The notes under the pieces were generated by a model. It searched no databases. It saw nothing but the letters and a program-made list of their open reading frames with translations, and was not told the origin of the DNA. A stretch of 64,000 nt of DNA from Datnioides undecimradiatus (taxonomy: Eukaryota > Chordata > Actinopteri > Lobotiformes > Datnioididae), in the NCBI GenBank assembly GCA_008933995.1, contig WARS01002947.1:889884-953883 (forward strand), read 5' to 3'. The stretch's first letter is position 1, and each line of letters opens with the position of its first letter. A program made the translations under genes and the position numbers. Shown here piece by piece: positions 1-11,400 of the stretch.

Positions 1-3000
1 AGTGCGTACTACAATTGTGAGCTCAAGAAGCAGATATCCTCTGTATTTTCATGATCTGAAGACTTCCTGACAGCAAACTCAATTTCACTTCAATAACATC
101 AAAATGCATAGTATTCTGAGTTGGAAACTGGATTCTAGCAGCTTTTTGTTAAGAAATGACAGCTTTTGCAACATGGGCTTTTTGAGTGAGTGTGTGATAC
201 AGTTGTGAGGCTCAAGAAGCAGATATCCTCTGTATTTTCATAATCTGAAGATTTATTGACAGCAAAATCATTTTCCCTTCAATAACATCAAAATGCATAG
301 TATTCTGAGTTGGAAACTTGATTCTAACGTCTTTTGTTAAGAAGTGACAGCTTTGGCGACACAGGCTTTTTCAGTGAGTGTCTTTTATTGTTGTGAATTA
401 TGGAAGTAGATATACTGTGTATTTTCATAATCTTAGGATTTATTGACAGCAAACTCATTTTCCCTTCAAGCACATCAAACTGCACAGTATTCTGAATTGG
501 AAAAGTGATTCTAACAGCTTTTGTTAGGAGATGACAGCTTTTGCGACAGCTGCTCTTGAAGTGAGTGTTACTGTTTTGACCGGACGAAGCAGATATCCTC
601 TGTATTTTCATAATCTGAAGATTTACTGACTGCAAACTCATTCTCCCTTCAAGCACATCAAAATGAGTTGGAAACGTGATTCTAAAAGCTTTTGTTAAGA
701 AATGACAGCTTTTGCGACATGGGCTTCTTGAGTGAGTGCGTGTTACGGCCGTGAGCTCAAGAAGCAGATATCCTCTGTATTTTCATAATCTGAAGATTTA
801 TTGACAGCAAAATCATTTTCCCTTCAAGAACCTCAAAAGGCACAGTATTCTGAGTTGGAAACTCAATTCTAACAGTGTTTGTTAAGAAATGACAGCTTTT
901 GCGAGACAGGCTTTTTGAGTGAGTGTGTTTTACAGTTGTAAGGTCAAGAAGCAGATATCCTCCGTATTGTCATAATCTGAACACTTCCTGACTGCAAACT
1001 CATTCTCCATTTAATAACATCAAAATGCACAGCGTTCTGAGTTGGAAACTGGATTCTAACAGCTTTTGTTAAGAAATAACTGCATTCACTATCACTGCTA
1101 ATTCAGTGAGTGCATGTTACTGTTGTGACCGGACGAAGCAGATATCCTCTGTATTTTCATAATCTGAAGACTACTGACTGCAAAATCATTTTCCCTTCAA
1201 TACCATCAAAATTCACAGTATTCTGAGTTGGAAAGTTGATTCTAAAAGCTTTTGTTAGGAAATGACGGCTTTCGCGACACAGGTTTTTTGAGTGAGTGCG
1301 TGTTACTGTTGTGAGCTCAAAAAGGAGATATCCTCCGTATTGTCATAATCTGAAGATTTATTGACTGCAAACTCATTCTATCTTCAAGCACATCAAAATG
1401 CACAGTATTCTGAGATGGAAACTTGATTCTAACAGCTTTTGTTAAGAAACGACAGGTGTTGCGGCTCAGGTTTTTTTGAGTGAGTGCGTACTACAGTTGT
1501 AAGCTCAAGAAGCAGATATCCTACGTATTGTCATAATCTGAAGACTTCCTGACAGCAAACTCATTTTCCCTTCAATACCATCAAAATGCATAGTATTCTG
1601 AGTTGATTCTAACATCTTTTGTTAAGACATGACAGCTTTTGCGACAGCTGCTCTTGAAGTGAGTGCGTGATACTGTTGTAAGCTCAAGGAGCAGATATTC
1701 TCTGTATTTTCATAATCTGAAGATTTGTTGACAGCAAAATCATTTTCCCTTCAATAACATCAAAATGCATAGCATTCTGAGTTGGAAACTTGATTCTAAC
1801 ATGTTTTGTTAAGAAGTGACAGCTTTGGCGACACAGGCTTTTTCAGTGAGTGTCTTTTATTGTGAATTGTGGAAGTAGATATACTGTGTATTTTCATAAT
1901 CTGAGGATTTATTGACAGCAAACTCATTTTCCCTTCAAGCACATCAAACTGCACAGTATTCTGAGTTGGAAACTCAATTCTAACAGCTGTTGTTAGGAAA
2001 TGACAGCTTTTGCGACAGCTGCTCTTGAAGTGAGTGCGTGTTACTGTTGTAAGCTCAAGAAGCAGATATCCTCTGTATTTTCATAATCTGAACACTTACT
2101 GGCTGCAAACTCATTTTCCATTTAATAACATCAAAATGCACAGCATTCTGAGTTGGAAACTGGATTCTAACAGCTTTTATTAAGAAATGACTGCATTCAC
2201 GATCACTGCTAATTCAGTGAGTGCATGTTAATGTTGTGACCGGACAAAGCAGATAGCCTCTGTATTTTCATAATCTGAAGACTTACTGACTGCAAAAACA
2301 TTTTCCCTTCAATAACATCAAAATTCACAGTATTCTGAGTTGGAAAGTTGATTCTAAAAGCTTTTGTTAGGAAATGACAGCTTTTGTGACAGCTGCTCTT
2401 GAAGTGAGTGTTACTGTTGTGACCGGACGAATCAGACATACTGTGTATTGCCATAATCTGAAGACTTACTGACTGCAAAATCATTTTCCCTTCAAGAAGG
2501 CACAGTATTCTGAGTTGGAAACTCAATTCTAACAGCTTTTGTTAAGACATGACAGCTTTTGCAACAGCTGCTCTTGAAGTGACTGCGTGTTACTGTTGTG
2601 AGCTCAAGAAGCAGATATCCTCTGTATTTTCATAATCTGAACACTTACTGGCTGCAAACTCATTCTCCATTTAATAACATCAAAATGCACAGCATCCTGA
2701 GTTGGAAACTGGATTCTAACAGCTTTTGTTAAGAAATAACTGCATTCACTATCACTGCTAATTCAGTGAGTGCATGTTACTGTTGTGACCGGACGAAGCA
2801 GATATCCTCTGTATTTTCATAATCTCAAGATTTACTGACTGCAAACTCATTCTCCCTTCAAGAACCTCAAAATGAGTTGGAAACGTGATTCTAACAGCTT
2901 TTGTTAACAAATGACAGCTTTTGCGACATGGGCTTCTTGAGTGAGTGCGTGTTACGGCCATGAGCTCAAGAAGCAGATATCCTCTGTATTTTCATAATCT

Positions 3001-3125
3001 GAACACTTCCTGACTGCAAACTCATTCTCCCTTCAAGCACATCAAAATGCACAGTATCCTGAGTTGGAAACGTGATTCTAACAGCTTTTTATCAGAAATG
3101 ATTGCATTTACTATCGGTATTATTT
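1..3125 (+). repeat. Satellite block A, ~185-bp monomers
   Basis: About 17 diverged tandem monomers of roughly 185-190 bp. Each carries the words 'aatgcacagtattctgag', 'gattctaacagcttttgtta' and 'agcagatatcctctgtatt'. I set the + orientation as the one reading 'aatgcacagtattctgag'. Two monomer flavours alternate: one with 'gcgacatgggcttcttgag', the other with 'ctgcattcactatcactgct'. Minus-strand open frames of 60-110 codons occur because 186 bp is a multiple of three. They do not persist between monomers, so I treat the block as noncoding. The array begins outside the window and ends near 3,125. Confidence 0.9.
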
Positions 3126-3224
3126 GATTGAATGGGTGGAACGATCCAAATATCAATAATATCAATACCAAAGTTGGTATCAATATCATCATTGGTATCG
3201 ATATTGATCAATACCAGTGTAATG
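3126..3224. other. AT-rich insert with ggtatc/gatacc palindromic words
   Basis: About 100 bp rich in 'caatatcaata', 'ggtatcaatatc' and 'tattgatcaatacc'. It separates satellite block A from the inverted-repeat arm and has no counterpart at the matching point of the right arm. Similar words (gtatcagcgatac, ggtatcagatcaatacc) recur near 3,680-3,725, so these may be parts of one short palindromic DNA element. I cannot name the family. Confidence 0.4.
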
Positions 3225-3469
3225 GCATTAATACTTTAGTTTCAGGTCCTCTCCTTTATGCACTGTTACGGTTTCATCAAAGCAGCAACCTAGCTGTCTG
3301 TGTCTGTGTAAATACCACTCCTGTCACTTTGCTCCTTTTTCCCCCTCTTTTCTTTTGATGTTGTACCAAGAAATTTTGTTTCATTTTTGTATGGTATTTT
3401 CTGAACATTCTACCTGTCAAAAAATTGTTTGCCGAGTGATAAGGTTGTGTGCTTGTTTATTTAAGAAAA

Positions 3470-3770
3470 AAATCCAAACATGAGCATTGTATAGGGAAGA
3501 AATGTTTTGTTACTGTTCTACTGTTTCTGAAAAAAAACTTTTATTTACCTAAAAAAACTTCTACCAAATTCTGTCCTGGGCTTTAACTAATTAATAATCA
3601 AAAGGAAAACTCCTATAAACACTTAAAGGTCATGACAATTCATTCCGATTAAGCAATTTGATCATGCATTAACAAAGTATCAGCGATACTGGCCCTGTAG
3701 TTACATGGTATCAGATCAATACCAAACCTTGCAGTATAGCACACCACTAGAGTGCATGTGCTTTACTGTT
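3470..3770. other. Left-arm-specific insert
   Basis: Roughly 300 bp with no match at the corresponding place in the right arm (around 24,470, where sequence passes directly from 'gtttatttaagaaa' to the satellite-like part). It is AT-rich and holds the paired words gtatcagcgatac and ggtatcagatcaatacc near its right end. It was probably inserted after the arms formed. No coding signal is visible. Confidence 0.45.
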
Positions 3771-3954
3771 CTGAGCTGAAGAATCACATTATGTCTGTAT
3801 TTCTTATATGTGTCGACTTACTGAAACCAAACTCTGTTTTCCTTCATATTCATCCATTTACAGTTTACAGTGCACTTTTTACAGTTGGAAAATAATTCTA
3901 AAGGCTTTCAATAGCAAATGACCACTTTCTGTATTAGTGGTTTTTAATTGTGTA

Positions 3955-4125
3955 TTTATTTTCACTGAGGAACATGCTCTTGTTTCGTATTGTCCCCCAA
4001 AAAAGCTGGAACGTGCTCCTAAAGAACACTCATCTGGACACTGCTGGGAGCTCCAGGGATGACAAAAAGCCACAAATCATTTGGAATACAACCAGAACAA
4101 CGGGGGAGTTGACAACCATGACAAG
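3955..4125 (+). pseudogene. piggyBac-like transposase exon fragment, copy 1
   Basis: The translation includes LLKNTHLDTAGSSRDDKKPQ and then, after a frame slip, a stretch corresponding to the piggyBac motif 'ILDYNxxKGGxxNLDKV'. That motif lies in the catalytic region of PGBD/piggyBac transposases, a family of cut-and-paste enzymes that target TTAA. The segment ends 'gacaag|gtattc', matching a splice donor. It lacks the rest of the transposase and is frame-disrupted, so it cannot encode an active enzyme. Homologous segments lie at 5,400-5,506, 6,880-6,980, 22,482-22,560, 24,129-24,300 and 25,940-26,075. The family call rests mainly on the best-preserved copy at 25,940-26,075. Confidence 0.5.
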
Positions 4126-4847
4126 GTATTCTATTTTTTTAAACAATGCATTTCAAAGTTGCCTGACAACATAATTACATTTTTATTTGAATGATAAAGT
4201 ATTTGACCCTTGACAGTTTAAAATACTAATTTACTGGGGCATGTCCTACATCTGACCACAGATCGAAATCATGGTAAGTTTGCATTCATGTTTGAACGGT
4301 TACTCAACTTTTAAGCCTTAAAATTTAATCTGAAAACCTTTCTTAGGAAATGACAGCCTTCAGTACCAGAATGAGTATATTTTACTGCTTCAAGATGATG
4401 CTGAAGATTTGTATATTTCCTAAATCTTAACATTTACTGATACCAAATTCTTTTTGCATTCATATTATCAAGATGCACAGTATTCTTAGTTGGACTGTAA
4501 CAGCTTTGAGTGTGTTTTACTGTTGTGAGCTGAAGAAGCAAAACCGAAAGAAGCGAAACCAAACTCTGTTTGCCTTCATATCTGTCCAGATACACACTCT
4601 TGTAGAAACTTGCTTGAAAATTTGAAACTAGTTGCTTGAAAATGACTTTGCTGGTTCCTTAATATATTTCTCACATATAATTATTGTCCATTAGCTAAAC
4701 TGAATTTTGTATATTTTATGAAATCATACATTATCTGTGGTCTTCCCATGTGACCCAGCCAACTGCAGGTGAGCCAATAGGCCAACAGGCCACTCTACGT
4801 TGACCTCAGTCGCACCCTCACATGCACGCACACACACACAGGCACAC

Positions 4848-4851
<4 letters not shown>

Positions 4852-4904
<53 letters not shown>
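4852..4904. repeat. (CA)n microsatellite 1, left arm
   Basis: A nearly pure AC/CA tract of about 26 dinucleotides. The matching right-arm tract (~23,058-23,087 as GT) is about half as long. Confidence 0.95.
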
Positions 4905-4908
<4 letters not shown>

Positions 4909-5009
4909 TTGAATACTAAAACTGTCTCTGCCTAACAGACACCCACATGTCATCCTCAAATGACACCTGCCTGAGACACACACCTCACTTCCAAATAATG
5001 TGGGTTTAA

Positions 5010-5070
<61 letters not shown>
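5010..5070. repeat. (CA)n microsatellite 2, left arm
   Basis: A pure AC tract of about 30 dinucleotides, 105 bp after the first. The matching right-arm tract at ~22,908-22,923 has only about eight GT units, so the two arms have diverged strongly in tract length. Confidence 0.95.
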
Positions 5071-5072
<2 letters not shown>

Positions 5073-5160
5073 TAACTTAAAAGCTACAGATTTAAAAACA
5101 TCACCTTTTGATGTTCCTTTGCCTACATCTTGACAAGACAACAACAAACAAACAAACTGA

Positions 5161-5506
5161 GCTTTGATGTGATCTTTGATCGTTCAGGGGACCTGACACA
5201 TTTCAGTCTGAGACTGAACAATGAAGAGAAGCTACACTGCACTAGAAGTTTCTCATTTGAAACCCTGTGGAAGTAGATGAAGAAGTGTCATGAAAAGAAG
5301 AGAAACGTGAAAATGATGATTATTCTTCAACTGTCGAGGAAGATTCAACTGATGAGGAAGACAAACATGTGGCGTATGAGGGTGGTTGGTAATCAGAAGT
5401 GCTTGCTTTTCATTGGGATACTGCTTTGAGCTACTGGCAAGACAAAAAGCCCCAAATCGTCCTGAACTAAAGCCAGAACAAAAGGGGAGTCAACAACCTT
5501 GAGAAG
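5161..5506 (+). pseudogene. Acidic segment plus piggyBac-like exon, copy 2
   Basis: The first half corresponds to the acidic ORF at 26,089-26,364 (runs of Glu/Asp/Lys). The second half contains 'YWQDKKPQIVLN', a stop, then 'SQNKRGVNNLEK', and ends at a donor-like 'gagaag|gtaatg'. Here the acidic part and the transposase motif lie directly next to each other. In the 25,940-26,364 copy they are separated by satellite-like sequence. Stops and frame slips make this a pseudogene. An acidic N-terminal region followed by the DDD transposase core is typical of PGBD proteins, but most of the core is missing. Confidence 0.45.
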
Positions 5507-5769
5507 GTAATGGTATTTTTTATTCAATAGCTTTCATTGTTGTGTTTCATTCAGACCATAACTATTCTCAGGTGGAACCATGATTCTAAAGTATGTGCTT
5601 AGTACATGATAGCTGTGGCTAACAGTGCATTTTAAATGCGCTTGTCTCTCAATTTAGAGTTGAAGGTTTTGTTAGGAAATGACTGCTTTAATCTTGAGAT
5701 GTCCTTGTATCGCTGTTATGAGGTAAAGGAGATCATTTATTCATGTATTCTGAGTAGGAAACTGAGTTG
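5507..5769 (+). repeat. Diverged satellite-like sequence
   Basis: Isolated monomer words such as 'gttaggaaatgactgcttt' are visible. The stretch matches, in reverse complement, right-arm sequence around 22,240-22,480. No coding signal was seen. Confidence 0.6.
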
Positions 5770-6610
5770 GATTATAATATCTTTTGTTAGTAAATGACAG
5801 CTTTTGCAAGGGGATATTTGAGTGATTTTGTTTTACTGTTCTGAGCTGATGAGAAACACTGCAGAAAATGGTCACTAGGGGGGGGCGACACTGTTTTCAA
5901 TCATACCTAATTTGCAATGTACTTCTAGTGTTATCTTTACTGCTTCACATTACTGTTGTGAGCGGAACCAAATTCTTTTTGCCCTCAGGAGGATCAAAAT
6001 GCACAGTATTCTGAGTTGGAAAATGACAGCTTTTGCGACAGAGGCTATTTAAGTGAATGTGGTTTACTGTTGTGAGCTGTGCAAGCAGACATACTGTGCA
6101 TTTTCATAATCAGATAACTTATTGCCAGCAAACTCATTTTCCCTTCAAGAACATGAAATTGCACAGTATTCTGAGTTGGAAACTTGATTCCAACAGGTGT
6201 TGTTAGGAAATGACACTGTTTGCGACAGGGGCCATTTAAATGAGTGAGTGCGTTTTACTGTTGTGAGCAGAAGCAGCAGATATACTGTGTATTTAAAAAA
6301 AATTGATTGGCTGAAATCAAACTCTTTTTGCCTTTAACAACATCAAAATGTACAGTATTCTGAGTTGGAAACGTGATTCTAATGACTTTTGTTAGGAAAT
6401 GACAGCTTTTGCAAGGGGATATTTGAGTGATTTTGTTTTACTGTTCTGAGCTGATGAGAAACACTGCAGAAAATGGTCACTAGGGGGAGCGACGATGTTT
6501 TCAGTCATACCTAATTTGCAATGTACTTCTAGTGTTATCTTTACTGCTTCACATTACTGTTGTGAGCTAAACCAAATTCTTTTTGCCTTCAAGAGGATCA
6601 AAATGCACAG
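5770..6610 (+). repeat. ~600-bp tandem duplication inside the left arm
   Basis: The segment beginning 'gcttttgcaaggggatattt' and containing 'ctgcagaaaatggtcactag' and 'gcaatgtacttctagtgtta' occurs at about 5,800-5,990 and again at about 6,408-6,600. Satellite monomers lie between the copies. The right arm has a single copy (reverse complement, ~21,855-21,990), so the duplication looks specific to the left arm. Confidence 0.8.
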
Positions 6611-6879
6611 TATTCTGAGATGGAAACTTCATTCTAACAGCTTTTGTTAGTAAATGACAGCTACTGAGAAAAGACTCATTTTAGTGAGTGCATTTTACTG
6701 TTGTGAGCTGAACATTATGCACATTTACTGCGTATTTCCTAAATCTGAATACTTACTGAAACCAAACTCTGTTATGATTCATATTTATCCAGATGCACAC
6801 TATTCACAGTTGGATCCTTAATTATTTCTATAATAAACAGCAGCATTTATTTGTGCTTTTTTAATGAGTGTTCTTTTTC

Positions 6880-6980
6880 ACTGAGCATTTGCTTTTGTTT
6901 CCTACTGTGCCAAAGAAAGACGGCCTCAAATCATCCAGGAATACAACCAGAAAAGCAAAGGAGCTGACAACCGTGACAAG
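6880..6980 (+). pseudogene. piggyBac-like exon fragment, copy 3 (shortened)
   Basis: Compared with copy 1 this one lacks the segment between 'tgtgccaaagaaa' and the DKKPQII-equivalent. The rest reads GLKSSRNTTRKAKELTTVTR in one frame and ends at donor-like 'gacaag|gtattc'. The ~220 bp after the donor also match the sequence after copy 1 (4,126-4,350), so exon and intron start were duplicated together. Confidence 0.45.
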
Positions 6981-7270
6981 GTATTCTGTCTTTTTCAACA
7001 ATGCTTTTCAATGTTGAGTAAGAACATGTTTTTTTATGATAAAATAGTTGACTGTTGACAGTTCAAATTATTAATTTACTGTGCCTGTCCTGCGTTAGAA
7101 CACTGATCAAAATCACAGTAAGTTTGCATTCATGTGTACATGGTTACACAAAGTTTTCAGAGGGACACTTTAACTGGACAGCCTTTCCTAATAAATGACA
7201 GCCGTTATCAGTTCTATTTAAATAAGTCTAATTAACTGCATCAAGATGAAAGTGAACATTTACTTACACA
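6981..7270 (+). other. Intron-like sequence following copy 3
   Basis: AT-rich sequence homologous to 4,126-4,400 (shared words 'cagtaagtttgcattcatg' and 'atttactg'). It has no open frame. It supports a segmental duplication of a transposon fragment that includes its intron. Confidence 0.6.
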
Positions 7271-8452
7271 TTCACACATTTATCAGCTTGACAACTGACA
7301 GCATTTTATAGAAAAAAATTACTGCATTCACTGTGATGGCTATTAGTGAGTGTGTTTTACTGTTGTGAGCTGAAGAAGCACATATGCTGAGCATAAACTC
7401 TGAAGACTTACTAGAAAAAAAACAAATTTTACGTTCAAAAACATCAAAATGCACAGTATTCTGCATTGGAAACCTGATTCCAACAGCTTTTATTAGGAAA
7501 TGACAGCATTCACTATCATCGCTATTTGGGTGAGTGCGTTTTACTGTTGTGAGCTGAAGAAGCAGATATACTGTGTATTTTCATAATTTGAAGTATTTCT
7601 CGTACCAAATTCATTTTACCTACAAGAATATCAAAATGCACAATATTCTGAGTTGGAAAACTTGATTCTAAGTCGGAAGCTTTTTAACTGACAGCATTCA
7701 CTATCAATAGTCTGTCGAGGAATACGTTTTAATGTTGTAGAGCTGAAGAAACAACTATACTGTGTATTTTCAAAATCTGAAGACTTACTGAAACTCAACT
7801 CATTTTCCCTTCAAGAACATCAAAATGTACAGTATTCTGAGTTGGAAACTTGATTCTAACAGCTTTTGGTAGGAAATGACAGCATTCACGATAGGAGCTG
7901 TTTTGTGAGTGCGTCTTGCTGTTAAGAGCTGGGAAAATCAAATACTGTGTACTTTCAAAATGTGAAGACTTAGGACTGTAACCTCATTTTCCTTCCAAGA
8001 ACATCAACATGCACACTATTCTGAGTTCTGAAGTTCATTCTAACAGCTTGTTGTTCACGACAGGGCCCGTTTAAATTAGTGCTTTTTGTTACATTCCGTG
8101 GAAACCAAATACTGTGTATTTCCAAATGAAGACGAAAGTCCGTTTTTCTTCACATCATCGTGTCGCACAGCATTCTGAGTTGCAAATTTTATTCTAAAAG
8201 CGATTAAATGACAGCATTTGCAGGTCCCGTTTAGTTCTTCGTGTGTTTTGCTGTTAAGAGCCTGGGAAGCTCAAAACACTGTGTATTTTCAAAATGTGAA
8301 GACTGCAGGACAGCAACGTCATGTTCCCTTCAAGAACATAGTTTCGATTTGAAATTATTTAACAAGCTTTTGTCAAATGACAGCATTCTGACAGGGCTCA
8401 TTTTTAGGAGTGCGTTCTGCTGTTAAGACCTTGAAACTCAAATATTGTTGAG
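7271..8452 (+). repeat. Satellite block B, + orientation
   Basis: About six monomers, increasingly degraded toward the right. The part at 7,540-8,100 is the closest relative of 14,320-14,900: both share 'aagaatatcaaa' and 'ctgacagcattcactatcaa' at a monomer truncated in the same place. The block stops mid-monomer at about 8,452, where polarity reverses. Confidence 0.85.
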
Positions 8453-11400
8453 AAAAGGAAAATGAGCTGGCAGGCCCTAAGTCTTCATGACATTTCTTAA
8501 AATAGACACTATTTCTGCTTTATACAACTCACACAGTAAAACGTAATCTACCAAATAGCAGGATAGTGGGAAATGCATTGGCTTTTAACAAAAGCTGTTA
8601 GAATCAAGTTTCTAACTCAGAATACTGTGCATTTGGATGTTCTTGGAGGCAAAATGAGATTACAATGCCTAACTCTTCACATTTTGAAAAGCATTGCAGT
8701 ATTTGAGCTTCCACAGCTCTTAACAGCAAAAATGCACTCACTAAGATAAGCCCTATAGTGTATGCAGTCATTTCCTGACAAAAGCTGTTAGAATGAAGTT
8801 TCCCACTCAGAATACTTTGCATTTGGATGTTCTAGAAGGGAAAATGAATTGGCAGTCCCTATGTCTTCAAATTTGGATAATACAGTATGTGAGCTTCCAC
8901 AGTCTTCACAGCCATACGTACTACTCAAAATAGGCCCTGTCGTGAATGTAGCTCATTTCCAACAAAAGTTAGAATGATTGTTCAACTCAGAATACTGTGC
9001 ATTTTCATGTTCTACAAGGGAAAATTAGTTGGCAGTGTCCAAATCTTCACATGTTGACAATACACAGTATTTGAGCTTCCACAGATGTTAACAGCAAAAC
9101 GCACTCACTAATCTAAGCCCAGTTGCGAATGCTGTCATTTCCTAACAAAAGCTGTTAGAATGAAGTTTCAATCAGAATACTGTGCATTGATGTTGTAGAA
9201 GGGAAAATGAGTTGGCAGGCCCTAAGTCTTCACATTTGAAACAGACAGTAGCTTGAGCTTCCACAGATGTTAACAATAAAATGCACTCACTCAAATATAA
9301 GTGATAGTGAATGCTGTCATTTCCTAAGAAAAGCTGTTAGAATGAAGTTTCCAACTCAGAATACTGTGCATTTTGATGTTCTACAAGGGAAAATTAGTTG
9401 GCAGGCTCCAAATCTTCACCTTTTGAAAATACACAGTATTTGAGAATCCACAGCTCTAACAGAGAAGGCACCTCAAATAGCAGGCATTAGGGTGACAGCA
9501 GTCATGTCCTAACAAAAGCAGTTAGAATCACGTTACCAACTCCAGAATTCTGTGCATTTGGATGTTCTAAGGCTAAGGGAAAATTAGTTGGCAGTGTCCA
9601 AATCTTCACATGCTGACAATGCACAGTATTTGAGCTTCCAATAGCTGTTGCTATCAGCAATACGCACTCACTAAAAATGGGCCCCTGTCGTGAATGCTGT
9701 GATTTCCTAACAAAAGATGTTAGAATGATGGTTCCAACTCAGAATACTGTGCATGTTGATGTTCTAGAAAGGAAAATTAGTTGGCAGTGTCCAAATCTTC
9801 ATATTTTGAAAATAGACAGTATTTGAGCTTCTGCAGTTCCGCACAGTAAAACGCACTCACTCAGATGGCAGTGATAGTGAAGACAGTCATTTTCTAACAA
9901 GAGCTTTTAGAATGAAATTTCCAAATCAGAATACTGTGCATGTTGATGTTCTAGACGGCAAAATGAGTTTGTAGTCCCTAAGTCTTCACATTTTGAAAAT
10001 ACACAGTATTTGAGAATCCACAGCTCTTAACAGAGAAGCGTACTCTCTCACATATGAGTGATAGTGACAGCAGTCATGTCTCTAACAAAAAGCTGTTAGA
10101 ATGAAATTTCCTTAGAATTGCATTGGATGTTCGAGAACGGAAAATTAATTTGCAATCTCCAAATCTTCACATTTTGAAAATACACAGTATTTGAGAATCC
10201 ACAGCTCTTAACAGAGAAGCGTACTAACTCAAATAGCAGTGATAGTGACAGCAGTCATGTCCTAACAAAAGCAGTTAGAATCACGTTTCCAACTCAGAAT
10301 ACTGTGCATTTGGATGTTCTAGAAGGGAAAATGAATTGGCAGTACCGATGTCTTCAAATTTGGATAATACACAGTATTTGAGCCTCCACAGTCATCACAG
10401 ACAAAAGCGCTCACTATAATAGGCCCTGTCGTGAATGCTGTCATTTCCTGACAAAAGCTGTTAGAAACAAGTTTCCAACTCAGAATACTGTGCATTTTGA
10501 TGTTCTACAAGGGAAAATTAGTTGGCAGGCACCAAATCTTCACATTTTGACAATACACAGTATTTGAGTTCCCAGAGCTGTTAACAGCAAACTGCACTCA
10601 CTAAATCTAAGCCCTGTTGCGAATGCTGTCATTTCAACAAAGCAGGAGAATGAATTGTCCCAACAGAATACTGCAGGTTTGGAGCTTCTAGAGGCAAAAT
10701 GAGTTTGCAGTCCCTATGTCTTCACATTCTAGTAACAGACAATATTTCTGCTTATACACCCTGCTAAATGAGTAAAACGCACTCACTCAAATAGCAGTGA
10801 TAGTGAAAGCAGTCATGTTCTAACAAAAGCAGTTAGACTCAAGTTTCCAACTCAGAATACTGTGCACTTGGATGTTTGAGAAGGGAAAATTAGTTTGCAT
10901 TCCCTAAGTCTTCGCATATTGAAAATACACAGTATTTGAGCTTCTGCAGCGCCGCACAATGAAACGCGCTCACTCAGATGGCAGTGATAGTGAATACAGT
11001 CATTTTCTAACAAGAGATCTTAGGAATGATGATTTCCAACTCCAAAACATTGTGCATTTTGGACGTTCGAGAAGGGAAAATTAGTTGGCAGTGTCCAAAT
11101 CTTCAAGATTTGGGAAAACATACAGTATTTGAGCTCACAGCACAGCAAAAAGCACTACTAATTAAGCCCTACAGGAATGCTGTCATTTCCAACAAAGCTG
11201 TTAGGAATGAAGTTTCAGAATACTGCATTTGGATCTTTCTAGAAGCCAAAATGAGTTACCATTGTCTTCACATTGTGAAACTAGCAATACATTCGCTTAT
11301 ACAACCTCACAACAGTAAAACGCACTCACTCAAATAGCAGTGATAGTGAATGCTGTCATTTCCGAATCAAAGCTGTTAGAATCAAGTTTCTAACTCAGAA

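Larger units (their letters stand above)
3225..8452 (+). repeat. Left arm of large imperfect inverted repeat
   Basis: The segment is homologous, in reverse complement, to about 21,650-24,740. Anchors seen in both arms are: the 'ctttatgcactgtta' stretch (3,255 vs ~24,690); the piggyBac-like exon (4,005 vs 24,240); the block before and within the CA tracts (4,640-5,070 vs 22,905-23,280); the acidic segment (5,200-5,506 vs 22,482-22,800); and the 'ggtcactagggg' block (5,870 vs ~21,920). The left arm is longer because of an internal ~600-bp duplication, longer CA tracts and an insert at about 3,470-3,770. The spacer between the arms is ~13 kb of satellite. Confidence 0.8.

Noticed and set aside
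324-2961. Minus-strand open frames of 60-110 codons with repeated FPTQNTVHFDVLEGK-like peptides
   Set aside because: They are translations of the ~185-bp satellite (about 62 codons per unit). The frame is lost between most monomers and no start, splice or domain signal accompanies them. The same applies at 11,026-22,235 and 26,769-28,040.
4795-5147. Open frames of Cys-Val repeats
   Set aside because: Translations of the (CA)n tracts.
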